A stretch of 64,000 nt of DNA from Mycolicibacterium gadium (GTDB taxonomy: Bacteria; Actinomycetota; Actinomycetes; Mycobacteriales; Mycobacteriaceae): NCBI RefSeq assembly GCF_010728925.1, contig NZ_AP022608.1, forward strand, positions 2,418,001 through 2,482,000, in the 5' to 3' direction. The position numbers and the translations under genes are program-made. Position 1 is the first letter of the stretch; every line of letters starts with the position of its first letter. Below, piece by piece: positions 56,165 through 64,000 of this stretch. The notes beneath the pieces were generated by a model. It was not told the origin of the DNA. It searched no databases and saw only the letters and a program-made list of their open reading frames with translations.

Positions 56165-56947
56165 TCAGCCGGTGGCGAAGAAGTCCAGCATCGCCGCGTT
56201 CACCGCATCGGGCCGTTCGAGAAATCCGAGATGACCGGTGTCGGCGATTTCCAGATATCGGCCGTTGGGTATGGCGGCCGCCACCTCGGCTCCGAGGTGG
56301 GGAGGCAATACGAGGTCGTCAGCGAACCCGATCACCAACACCGAAGCGGTGATCGCCTGGTATGCGGGTAGCCGATTGCTGTCCGGGGCGATGCGGAACT
56401 GGGCGCGAACTCCGGGAGTGGAGGCGGCGGGCCACATCGTGAAGGTGTCGATCCACTCCGCGACGGCGTCGTCGTCGTTCAATGTCTTTGGCGAAAATCC
56501 TTCCATCACACGAAGTTTCGCCGCATAGTTCACCGGCAGCCGGACGCCGGCTTCGATGAGATCCTTTTCGGCTCGCGCGAAGAACTCGCGCGCACGGTCA
56601 TGCCTGCCGCGGGTGGCCATCAGGACGGCCTGGCTGACCAGGTCGGTGCGAGCCAGCATAAGTTCCTGGGCGATAAAAGAGCCCATCGAGACCGCCACGA
56701 GTCGCACCGGGGCCAGGTCGAGCTGCTCGATGAGCGCCGCGGTGTCAGCCACGACCGTCGCGGTGGTGAAGCCGTCGGCATTCGCGGTCGCGCCCACTCC
56801 CCTGTTGTCGAACGTGACGACGCGGTAACCGGCGTCGAGGAAAGCCGGCACCTGGTGAATGTCCCAGGTGCGTCCAACACCGCCGTGGCCGGAAATGAAC
56901 AGCACCGCGTCGCCGCTGCCGCGGTCGTCGTAGGCCAGGTTCACCAC
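56165..56947 (-). CDS. Alpha/beta hydrolase
   Basis: 260 residues from a GTG (a second GTG follows at once). Typical fold: an oxyanion region with SGHGGVGRTWD near residue 20, VTFDNRGVG near 45, the nucleophile elbow VAVSMGSF near 85-92 (Ser in AVSMG), an acid in GFADDLVLP near 210, and the catalytic His in DTGHLGFLERP near 238. All three catalytic positions are present. The substrate is unknown; epoxide, lactone and ester hydrolases and non-heme haloperoxidases share this form. It is not evidently tied to the lipopeptide genes. It could be a free-standing thioesterase-like enzyme, but nothing specific supports that. Confidence 0.88.
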   Translation of the reverse strand: MVNLAYDDRGSGDAVLFISGHGGVGRTWDIHQVPAFLDAGYRVVTFDNRGVGATANADGFTTATVVADTAALIEQLDLAPVRLVAVSMGSFIAQELMLARTDLVSQAVLMATRGRHDRAREFFARAEKDLIEAGVRLPVNYAAKLRVMEGFSPKTLNDDDAVAEWIDTFTMWPAASTPGVRAQFRIAPDSNRLPAYQAITASVLVIGFADDLVLPPHLGAEVAAAIPNGRYLEIADTGHLGFLERPDAVNAAMLDFFATG

Positions 56948-57090
56948 GGTGGGACGGTACTACGAGCGTCGCGAGATCCGACCGTCGCCAGCCGCGCCTG
57001 CTGAATGTGAAACAAACTAACTCTGAGCTTGGTTAGCCCAGCTAATTTCGCGGTGTTTTCTTGGTTGGTATGCGGCTGAAAGGAACCGGC

Positions 57091-57409
57091 ATGTCCAAGC
57101 GAGATCATGGGTTCCGACGGTCCGCGCACGCGGGTTCGTCCACTGCGGCCACCGCGGCCGCATTCGGGGCGCCGGCCTCCTCGGCGGCCCTGCCGCGGCA
57201 CTATTTTGTTCAGCCCGGGGGGGGCGCAGGCCGTCGCGAGCCGTATCGGACCGGGCGCCGTGCCCATCGGTCTCCTCGCTCCCAACGTGGCGCCGGCCCA
57301 CGTCTTCGATCCGTTCCCGGCCGCACTCGACCCCTTCCTCGATCTCGCGGGCGCGACACCCCTGGTCAACACCTGGGTCGGCAACGGCGGTACTGGCGGG
57401 TGCTGGTAA
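57091..57409 (+). pseudogene. Small probable exported protein, frameshifted at a G8 tract
   Basis: The ATG at 57091 has AAAGGA six bases upstream. The first part is alanine-rich (TAATAAAFGAPASSAALP), signal-like, and continues to HYFVQPGG. At the run of eight G (57217-57224) the frame leads into Arg-rich sequence. With seven G it would continue as AQAVASRIGPGAVPIGLLAP and end DLAGATPLVNTWVGNGGTGG-CW at 57409, a protein of about 105 residues with a proline/glycine-rich end typical of small mycobacterial secreted proteins. Function unknown. A sequencing error, a recent mutation or slippage at the tract are all possible. Confidence 0.5.
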
Positions 57410-57493
57410 GTGCGGGTCTTGTCAGCGGGAAGCCATGACTATTCGAAAATCACGACCAGGAATGCTATTTTCGCGGTACGGGGCCAGGCATGA

Positions 57494-57527
57494 GAACAGC
57501 CCTCGGAGACATCTCCGAGGGCTGTTC
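57494..57527. terminator. 15-bp perfect hairpin after the tRNA gene
   Basis: GAACAGCCCTCGGAG (57494-57508) and its exact complement (57513-57527) with a four-base loop. It lies eight bases beyond the 3' end of the tRNA on the minus strand and also follows the small plus-strand gene, so it probably works in both directions. Confidence 0.8.
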
Positions 57528-57534
57528 CATTTAG

Positions 57535-57608
57535 TAGCGGGGACAGGATTCGAACCTGCGACCTCTGGGTTATGAGCCCAGCGAGCTACCGAGCTGCTCC
57601 ACCCCGCG
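57535..57608 (-). tRNA. Initiator tRNA-Met (anticodon CAT)
   Basis: The minus-strand sequence begins CGCGGGGTGGAGCAG and folds as a full cloverleaf with anticodon CAT. Initiator hallmarks are visible: three G-C pairs (GGG/CCC) at the base of the anticodon stem and an unpaired first acceptor position (C1 opposite U72). The T arm reads GTTCGAATC. CCA is not encoded. It separates the core genes on the right from the accessory region on the left. Confidence 0.96.
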
Positions 57609-57660
57609 ACGGGTGAACGCAAGGTTACCCAAGGCGCCGGTGCACCTCCAAATCGAGTGC

Positions 57661-60600
57661 TCAGCGAGTTGACTGGTACTTCTCCACCGCGTCGTCGAGG
57701 CGTTGCAGAGCCTCGCCGTACTCCGCGAAGTTGCCACCCGTCTGGGCGCCCTGCAGGGCTTCCAGCGCCGCGTTGACATCTTGCAGCGCTGCGGCTTTCG
57801 CCGCCGACAACTGCACGGGGCCACCGGGCGGCACCGCTGCTGCCGGAACCTGCGCCTCGGGTGGGCGCTGATCCCCCGGCTGCGCGGCCGGCGGCTGCCC
57901 TTCGGAAGCCGGCGTGGCCGCCGGCGCTTGTCCGTTCACCGGACCCGTCGGCGCAGGGCCGGTGGCGGTGGCGTCGGCACCTGGCCCGAACAGCTCGGTG
58001 AGCGCGTCACGCACGGTCGGGCCGTAACCGACCTTGTCGTTGTACATCATCGCCACCCGGATCAAGCGGGGGTACGACGACGCGGCATCGCTGGTGCCCG
58101 GAGACGCGTAAACAGGTGCGACATAAAGCAGACCACCCTGGGCGACCGGCAACGTGAGCAGATTGCCCCACCGGATGCGGTTCTGGTTGTCCCGTCCGAT
58201 GACACCGAGATCCTGGCTCACCGCGGTGTCGGTGCTGATCGCGTTGAACGCCAGTTTCGGTCCGTTCACCTGGCCGGGAATGGTCAGCACGGTGAGCTTG
58301 CCGTATGTATCGGGGTCCGAACTGGCGCTGATATAGGCCGCCAGGAAGTCTCGGCGGAACCTGTTCATCGCGCTCGTCAACTGGAATGATGCCGAATTAT
58401 CGTTGCTCGCAAGGTTTTTAGCGACGATGTAGTACGGCGGCTGATAGCTGCTGGCAGTGGGGTTCGGATCCAGGGGAACGTCCCAGAAATCCGATGTCGA
58501 GAAGAACGTCACGGGATCGTCGACGTGGTACTTGGCCAACAACGCGCGCTGAACCTTGAACAGATCCTCGGGGTAACGCAGGTGCCGTTGCAGTTCGGGG
58601 CTGATGTCGCTCTTGGGCTTGACGGTGCCCGGGAACACCTTCATCCAGGCCTGCAGCACCGGATCGTTTTCGTCCTGCGCATACAGCGTCACCGTGCCGT
58701 CGTATGCGTCGACCGTCGCCTTCACCGAGTTACGGATGTAAGACACCTGCTTGTCGACCTGCAGGCGGTTGACGGCCACCTCACTGGAGTCCGCCGTGGC
58801 GCTCGACAGGGTCGTCAACTGTGAATACGGGTAGTTGTCGAGCGTGGTGTAGCCGTCCACGATCCACACCATCTTCTTGTTCACGATGGCCGGGTACACG
58901 GTCGTGTCGGTCGTCAGCCACGGCGCAGCGGCCTCGACGCGATCGGCCGGATCGCGGTTGAACAAGATCTTGCTGTTCTCACCGATCACGTTGGAGAACA
59001 AGAAGTTCCGCTCGGCGAACTTCGCGGCGAACACCGAACGCGCCAGCCAACTGCCGACGGGCACACCGCCCGATCCGCCGTAGGTGTAGTTCTTGGTCTC
59101 GGTATTGGTCTCGTAGTCGTATTCCCGGTCGACGTCGCCGTTCTTACCGACGATTGCGTAATCGGCTGCGGTGTTCGCGATCACCGGACCGAAGTAGATT
59201 CGCGGCTGATCCAGCGGTGCGGGTCCTGGCGAGACGACGCTGCCGTTCGCGCCGACCACACTCGCGAGGAACTCGGGGTATCCACCGTTCTGGTTGGGGT
59301 CATTGGCGACTCCACGAACGGTGTTGGCCGGCGAGGCGATGAAGCCGTTGCCGTGCGTATAGACGGTGTGCCGGTTGATCCAGTCGCGCTGGTTGTCGAT
59401 CAGCCGGTCGGGGTTGAGTTCGCGGGCGGCAACGACGAAGTCACGCAGGTTTCCATCCCGGCCGGTGTAGCGGTCCATCGCCAGATGGTCCGGGAAGTAG
59501 TAGAAGTTCTTGCCCTGCTGGAACTGAGTGAACGCCGGGCTGACGATGGTCGGATCGAGCAACCGGATGTTCGACGTCGTCGCACGGTCATTGGCCACCT
59601 GCTGAGCCGTCGTCTGCGCATCCCCGCTGTAATCGCGATACGTGACCGTCTCGTCGGTCAGCCCGTACGCCTGTCTGGTCGCGGTGATACTTCGACTGAT
59701 GTATTCGCTTTCCTTCTGCGCGGCGTTCGGTTTGACGCTGAACTGTTCGACGACCAACGGCCACCCGGCGCCGATCACCAGCGACGACAACAGCAGCAGG
59801 ACCACGCCGATGGCGGGGATCCGCAAGTCACGCAACACAATCGCCGAAAACACAGCCGCCGCGCAGATGACCGCGATGGCCATCAGGATGAGCTTCGCCG
59901 GCAGCACCGCGTTGATGTCGGTGTATCCCGCGCCGGTGAATGGCTTGCCGCTGCGGGTATGGCTCAACAGCTCATACCGGTCCAGCCAGTATGCGGCAGC
60001 CTTGAGCAGCATCAAAACGCCGACCAACGTGATCAGCTGAATGCGCGCCGCGCGGGTCAGTGCTCCGCTGCGACCGGACAACCGGATACCGCCGAAGAGA
60101 TAATGGCCCAAAAGGTTTGCGATGAACGCGAGGAACGTCGCGACGAACAGGAAGCTCAAAACCAGCCGGTAGAACGGCAGCTCGAACGCGTAGAAGCCGA
60201 GGTCCATACCGAACTGCGGATCGGCGATCCCGAAGCTGCCGCCGTGTAGGAAAAGCTGGATACGGGTCCAATAACTCTGCGCCACAATGCCCGCCAGAAC
60301 ACCGATGAATGCCGGGATACCGATGCCGACAAGCCGCAGCCGGGACATCACCGCGGTGCGGTAGCGCGCGACCGGGTCGTTGGGGCCGGTGGTCGGGACG
60401 AACACCGGCCGGGTGCGATACGCCAGTGCAAGCCCGGCGAACACGATCGCGCCGATCAACACCGCGGCGATCAGAAACACCACAAGGCGGGTGAACAGCT
60501 GCGTGGTGAACACGGAGCGGTATCCGAGCTCGCCGAACCACAACCAGTCGACGTACGTATCGATCAGGCGAGGCCCGATCAACAGGATCAAGACGAAGAT

Positions 60601-60672
60601 CGCACCAATCCCGATGAGAACCCGGCTTCGTCGTGTCAGCTTCGGCATTCTTGCCGCTGGCCGCATACCCAC
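57661..60672 (-). CDS. UPF0182 family membrane protein (Rv3193c type)
   Basis: 1003 residues. The N-terminal third has about seven hydrophobic segments (for example [17 protein letters not shown]). A large extracytoplasmic region follows, with strongly conserved blocks such as [21 protein letters not shown] and [13 protein letters not shown]. The last 110 residues are a proline/alanine/glutamine-rich linker and a short helical tail ([20 protein letters not shown]). Sequence, length and neighbours match Rv3193c of M. tuberculosis (992 residues) closely. Function not established. It is on the same strand as the PDZ protease gene, 82 bases downstream of it. Confidence 0.95.
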   Translation of the reverse strand: MGMRPAARMPKLTRRSRVLIGIGAIFVLILLIGPRLIDTYVDWLWFGELGYRSVFTTQLFTRLVVFLIAAVLIGAIVFAGLALAYRTRPVFVPTTGPNDPVARYRTAVMSRLRLVGIGIPAFIGVLAGIVAQSYWTRIQLFLHGGSFGIADPQFGMDLGFYAFELPFYRLVLSFLFVATFLAFIANLLGHYLFGGIRLSGRSGALTRAARIQLITLVGVLMLLKAAAYWLDRYELLSHTRSGKPFTGAGYTDINAVLPAKLILMAIAVICAAAVFSAIVLRDLRIPAIGVVLLLLSSLVIGAGWPLVVEQFSVKPNAAQKESEYISRSITATRQAYGLTDETVTYRDYSGDAQTTAQQVANDRATTSNIRLLDPTIVSPAFTQFQQGKNFYYFPDHLAMDRYTGRDGNLRDFVVAARELNPDRLIDNQRDWINRHTVYTHGNGFIASPANTVRGVANDPNQNGGYPEFLASVVGANGSVVSPGPAPLDQPRIYFGPVIANTAADYAIVGKNGDVDREYDYETNTETKNYTYGGSGGVPVGSWLARSVFAAKFAERNFLFSNVIGENSKILFNRDPADRVEAAAPWLTTDTTVYPAIVNKKMVWIVDGYTTLDNYPYSQLTTLSSATADSSEVAVNRLQVDKQVSYIRNSVKATVDAYDGTVTLYAQDENDPVLQAWMKVFPGTVKPKSDISPELQRHLRYPEDLFKVQRALLAKYHVDDPVTFFSTSDFWDVPLDPNPTASSYQPPYYIVAKNLASNDNSASFQLTSAMNRFRRDFLAAYISASSDPDTYGKLTVLTIPGQVNGPKLAFNAISTDTAVSQDLGVIGRDNQNRIRWGNLLTLPVAQGGLLYVAPVYASPGTSDAASSYPRLIRVAMMYNDKVGYGPTVRDALTELFGPGADATATGPAPTGPVNGQAPAATPASEGQPPAAQPGDQRPPEAQVPAAAVPPGGPVQLSAAKAAALQDVNAALEALQGAQTGGNFAEYGEALQRLDDAVEKYQSTR

Positions 60673-60754
60673 TCGTCAACTCCAGTTTCTAACCGTTCCC
60701 ACACGTCTTGTGACGACGTGCCCCAACTCTACGCATGCGTCGTACAGCGTTCGC

Positions 60755-61777
60755 TCAGCATGCGGGGCGTTCGCCACCGGCTGAGAGGGTCTTGAGCGCG
60801 TCGACGGCCTGATCGAGGTTCTCGACCTTGACCAGTTCCAGTCCGTCCTGATGGGCCGTCTTGGCTTCCTCGCAGTTTTCGGCGGGGACCAGGAAAATGG
60901 AGGCCCCCGCGTCCCTGGCGGCCAGCATCTTGTGCGTGATGCCGCCGATCGCGCCCACCTTGCCGTCGCCGGTGATGGTTCCGGTACCCGCGACGAACTT
61001 GCCGTCGTTGAGGTCTCCGGTGGTGAGTTTGTCGACGACCGCGAGGCTGAACATCAGCCCGGCGGACGGCCCGCCGATATTGGCCAGGTTGAATTCGACG
61101 GTGAATGGCGCCCACGGCGCGTCGAGCACCCCGATCCCGAGGTAACCCTGGTCTTTGTCCGGGTGTTTACCCAGCGTGATGGTCGCAGCGCCGAGGTCAC
61201 CGTTCTTGCGGCGGTAATCCAAGACCACCTGCTCCCCCGGTTTGGTGTCCTTGATCAGCGCCTGGAACGCGTCGAGGTCGGCCACCGGCTTTCCGTTGAC
61301 GTAGTCGATCGCATCGCCGTCCTCCAGCTTGCCCGCCGACGGACCGTCCTCGTTGACCGATTCGACCGTCACAGCCATCGGATACTTCAGGTAGAGCAGT
61401 GCGGCGTATTCGGCGCTGTCCTCGGACTGACGGAAGTCGGTGTTGTTGGCCTCGTCGACCTCGTCCTTCGACTTGTCCGGCGGGTACACCAGGTCGCGCG
61501 GTACCAGTTGTTCTCGGCCCGACATCCACAGCACGAGCGCCTGACCGAGAGTCAACTGGTCGCGCTGAGACACCGTTGTCATGTTCAGGTGTCCCGATGT
61601 CGGATGGACCTCGGTGCCCTCGATGTCGACGACCTCCTTGCCGTCGACCTCACCAAGTGTGTCGAACGTCGGCCCAGGCCCCAGCGACACGAACGGCACC
61701 GTCACCACCGACAGCACGATTCCGAACGCGATAATCGGGACCAGCGCGACGAGCAACGTCAAAATGCGCCTGTTCAC
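60755..61777 (-). CDS. PDZ-domain, Lon-type (S16) serine protease (Rv3194c type)
   Basis: 340 residues from the GTG at 61777, the same length as Rv3194c; a longer frame upstream is Arg-rich and rejected. It has an N-terminal membrane anchor (ILTLLVALVPIIAFGIVLSVV) and an extracytoplasmic region with a PDZ domain near 130-210 (VNEDGPSAGKLEDGDAIDYV). The C-terminal S16 domain has the catalytic serine in the GGPSAGLMFSLAVVD block near 239 and the lysine in GDGKVGAIGGITHKM near 280. It is divergent from the DUF2342 gene across 89 bases. The substrate is unknown. Confidence 0.95.
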   Translation of the reverse strand: MNRRILTLLVALVPIIAFGIVLSVVTVPFVSLGPGPTFDTLGEVDGKEVVDIEGTEVHPTSGHLNMTTVSQRDQLTLGQALVLWMSGREQLVPRDLVYPPDKSKDEVDEANNTDFRQSEDSAEYAALLYLKYPMAVTVESVNEDGPSAGKLEDGDAIDYVNGKPVADLDAFQALIKDTKPGEQVVLDYRRKNGDLGAATITLGKHPDKDQGYLGIGVLDAPWAPFTVEFNLANIGGPSAGLMFSLAVVDKLTTGDLNDGKFVAGTGTITGDGKVGAIGGITHKMLAARDAGASIFLVPAENCEEAKTAHQDGLELVKVENLDQAVDALKTLSAGGERPAC

Positions 61778-61866
61778 GCCGCCCAATGTAAAGGTTGGCC
61801 GGGACTTCGCTCTCGGCGTGACCTGCCGTCTCACATGGCGCGGCACCTGTGAGTACCGTTGGGGGC

Positions 61867-63243
61867 ATGGCTGACCTGCCTTTCGGCTTCTCCCCCGGGG
61901 ACGACCCCGAGCGAGACAAACGTAAGAAGGACCCGGACTCGGGGTCCGGCGATGCCGGCGGCCCCACGCCCGGCGACCCGTTCGGCATGGGGTTCGCGGG
62001 CGGTTCCGAGTTCGACATGTCCCAGCTGGGTCAGATCTTCAGCCGCCTCGGCGAGATGTTCAGCGGCGCCGGCAACGTCACGGCCGACGGCGCCAAGTCG
62101 GGCCCCGTGAACTATGACCTGGCCCGCCAGCTGGCGTCGAGCTCGATCGGCTTCGTCGCACCGGTCAGCGAGAACACCAGCTCGGCCATCTCCGACGCCG
62201 TCCACCTGGCCGAGACCTGGCTCGACGGCGTGACAGCACTGCCTGCCGGCACCACCAAGACCGTGGCATGGACGCCCACCGACTGGGTCGACAACACGCT
62301 CGAGACGTGGAAACGACTCTGCGATCCGGTGGCCGAGCAGATCTCCACGGTGTGGGCGTCATCGCTGCCCGAAGAGGCGAAGTCCATGGCCGGGCCGCTG
62401 CTGTCGATGATGACGCAGATGGGCGGCATGGCCTTCGGCTCGCAGCTGGGCCAGGCGCTGGGCACCTTGTCGAAGGAAGTCCTGACGTCCACCGACATCG
62501 GATTGCCCTTGGGCCCCAAAGGCGTTGCGGCCCTTATGCCTGCCGCGGTCGAATCGCTCACCGAAGGGCTCGAGCAGCCGCGCAGCGAGATCATCACATT
62601 CCTTGCGGCGCGCGAGGCCGCGCATCACCGCCTGTTCAGTCACGTGCCGTGGCTGTCGAGCCAGCTGATGAACGCCGTCGAGGCGTTCGCCAAGGGCATG
62701 AAGATCGACATGAGCGGACTCGAGGAGCTCGCGCAGGGGTTCAACCCCGCGGCGCTGACCGACCCGGCGCAGATGGAACAGCTGTTGAGCCAGGGCATGT
62801 TCGAACCGAAGGCGACGCCGGAGCAGACCGCCGCCCTCGAACGGCTCGAGACGCTGCTCGCGCTGATCGAGGGATGGGTGCAGACCGTCGTCACCGATGC
62901 GCTGGGCGACCGGATCCCCGGCACGTCGGCGCTGTCGGAGACATTGCGTCGACGACGCGCCACCGGTGGGCCGGCCGAACAGACCTTCGCCACCCTCGTC
63001 GGCCTGGAACTGCGGCCGCGCAAGATGCGCGAGGCCGCAGCGTTGTGGGAGCGGCTCACCGAAGCCGTCGGCTCCGACGCCCGCGACGGGGTGTGGCAGC
63101 ATCCAGACCTGCTGCCCAGCGCGCAGGACCTCGACGAGCCGGCCGGCTTCATCGACCGCATGATCGGCGGCGATACCAGCGGCATCGACCAGGCACTGGC
63201 CGATCTCGAAAAAGACTCGGGCACAGACGATTCCGAGCGCTGA
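61867..63243 (+). CDS. DUF2342 zincin-like protein (Rv3195 type)
   Basis: 458 residues from the ATG at 61867; a GTG six codons earlier is possible. The low-complexity acidic/Gly/Pro N-terminus (about 1-50) is followed by a helical domain. The candidate metal site is REAAHHRLFSHVPWL near residue 250, corresponding to the conserved E-x-x-H-like stretch of the DUF2342 family, which is described as zinc-dependent metalloprotease-like or F420-associated. Biological role unknown. Its place beside the PDZ protease and the Rv3196-like gene is the standard mycobacterial order. Confidence 0.92.
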   Translation: MADLPFGFSPGDDPERDKRKKDPDSGSGDAGGPTPGDPFGMGFAGGSEFDMSQLGQIFSRLGEMFSGAGNVTADGAKSGPVNYDLARQLASSSIGFVAPVSENTSSAISDAVHLAETWLDGVTALPAGTTKTVAWTPTDWVDNTLETWKRLCDPVAEQISTVWASSLPEEAKSMAGPLLSMMTQMGGMAFGSQLGQALGTLSKEVLTSTDIGLPLGPKGVAALMPAAVESLTEGLEQPRSEIITFLAAREAAHHRLFSHVPWLSSQLMNAVEAFAKGMKIDMSGLEELAQGFNPAALTDPAQMEQLLSQGMFEPKATPEQTAALERLETLLALIEGWVQTVVTDALGDRIPGTSALSETLRRRRATGGPAEQTFATLVGLELRPRKMREAAALWERLTEAVGSDARDGVWQHPDLLPSAQDLDEPAGFIDRMIGGDTSGIDQALADLEKDSGTDDSER

Positions 63244-63300
63244 TTCGGCGCCTGTGGATAACTCGGCGGCGTTTGGCCGCCGACGTGCCACACTCCTCGC

Positions 63301-64000
63301 ATGGCGGGATACGTCCTGGACCCCGCGCGACCGGTCCTGTTGCGGCCCGACGGCGTCGTGCAGGTTGGCTGGGATCCGCGGCGAGCGGTCCTGGTTCGTC
63401 CACCGACGGGAATGACCGCGCGCACGCTGGCTGATCTGCTGCGCCGGCTGCAGTCCGGCGCGACCCTGGCGCAGCTCGACGAACACGCCGACGGGATCGG
63501 GACCCACGTCGTGGCGGAGCTGGTTTCGTCGCTGGTCGACGCCGCGGTCGTGACGAGCACGTCCCGAGGACGCACCCGGGCCGCGTCCATCCGAATCCAC
63601 GGCCGAGGTCCGCTGTCGGACCTGCTCGCCTCGGCACTGCGTTGCTCGGGCGCCCTCATCACGCAGAGCAGCCGCACGCATGCCGGTGCACCCGCCGACT
63701 TGGCGGTGTTGACCGACTTCCTGGTGTCAGACCCGCGGGTGGTGCGTGACCTGCACGCCGACGGGGTCCCCTATCTTCCGGTGCGGGTGCGCGACGGTGC
63801 CGGCCTCGTCGGACCGTTGGTGTTACCCGGGGTGACGTCCTGCCTGCAATGTGCGGATCTGCATCGCAGCGAACGGGATTCGGCCTGGCCGGCGGTCGCT
63901 GCACAGCTACGCGACACCGTCGGCAGCGCCGACCGGGCGACGGTGCTGGCAACCGCGGCGCTGGCACTCAACCAGGTCGAGCGCGTCGTGCGCGCGGTGC
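63301..64000 (+). CDS. Rv3196-type conserved protein, 5' part only
   Basis: 233 codons are open from the ATG at 63301 to the window edge with no stop. It resembles the mycobacterial Rv3196 family (about 300 residues), a cyclodehydratase/ThiF-like fold related to leader-peptide-binding proteins of RiPP systems. A C-x-x-C pair (TSCLQCADLHR) near residue 183 is typical of that fold. An early winged-helix-like part (LADLLRRLQSGATLAQLDEH) fits too. Function not established. It follows the DUF2342 gene by 57 bases in the same direction. Confidence 0.85.
   Translation, partial: MAGYVLDPARPVLLRPDGVVQVGWDPRRAVLVRPPTGMTARTLADLLRRLQSGATLAQLDEHADGIGTHVVAELVSSLVDAAVVTSTSRGRTRAASIRIHGRGPLSDLLASALRCSGALITQSSRTHAGAPADLAVLTDFLVSDPRVVRDLHADGVPYLPVRVRDGAGLVGPLVLPGVTSCLQCADLHRSERDSAWPAVAAQLRDTVGSADRATVLATAALALNQVERVVRAV

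Noticed and set aside
56165..56947. Alpha/beta hydrolase as the missing NRPS thioesterase
   Set aside because: It lies beyond the mmpL operon, and its motif set is that of general hydrolases. Nothing links it to the assembly line.

Overview
The window is high-GC actinobacterial DNA from a non-tuberculous Mycobacterium. The right end (about 57.5-64 kb) keeps a core mycobacterial gene order: initiator tRNA-Met, a UPF0182 membrane protein (Rv3193c type), a PDZ/Lon-type protease (Rv3194c type), a DUF2342 zincin-like protein (Rv3195 type) and the start of an Rv3196-type protein. Everything to the left looks like an accessory cell-envelope lipid island. MmpL/MmpS exporters, a Mas-length PKS, FAAL-type FadD and an MbtH-led NRPS operon all fit Mycobacterium.

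Layout. (1) 1-30.7 kb, minus strand: an MbtH-like protein followed by an NRPS line with at least eight modules. It reads C-A-T-E, C-A-T-E, C-A-T-E, C / A-T-E, C-A-T-E / C-A-T, C-A-T, C-A and leaves the window at base 1. Modules 1-5 carry epimerase domains and modules 6-8 do not, and the C-domain types switch accordingly. The predicted product is an N-acylated peptide of at least eight residues, five D followed by L. (2) 31-35.5 kb, same strand and upstream of mbtH: two GtfA/B-like glycosyltransferases and a 14-TM MFS exporter. (3) 35.9-38.1 kb: a sugar O-methyltransferase-like protein (+) and a sulfotransferase (-). (4) 38.4-48.2 kb: an HxxxD acyltransferase (+), a FAAL-type FadD (-) and a fully reducing KS-AT-DH-ER-KR-ACP PKS (+). 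(5) 48.3-55.1 kb: a hemophore-like secreted protein, then an mmpS-mmpL-mmpL export operon (-). (6) 55.1-57.5 kb: a low-density junction with an alpha/beta hydrolase and two small doubtful genes, ending at the tRNA.

Inferred joint role: FadD and PKS build and load a (methyl-branched) acyl chain. The starter C domain attaches it to residue 1 and the NRPS extends the peptide. The glycosyltransferases, methyltransferase, sulfotransferase and acyltransferase decorate it, and MmpL/MmpS and/or the MFS protein export it. The logic is that of glycopeptidolipids (GPL), but the peptide is at least twice as long and the tailoring set differs. I regard the locus as a probable undescribed acidic glyco-lipopeptide pathway.

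Cautions. The last three NRPS modules contain three reading-frame problems (near bases 58, 5252 and 7980). They lie in or near a block that is almost identical in modules 6 and 8 and has foreign-looking codon use. They could be real lesions or assembly errors. No thioesterase or reductase is seen, because the assembly line runs off the left edge.
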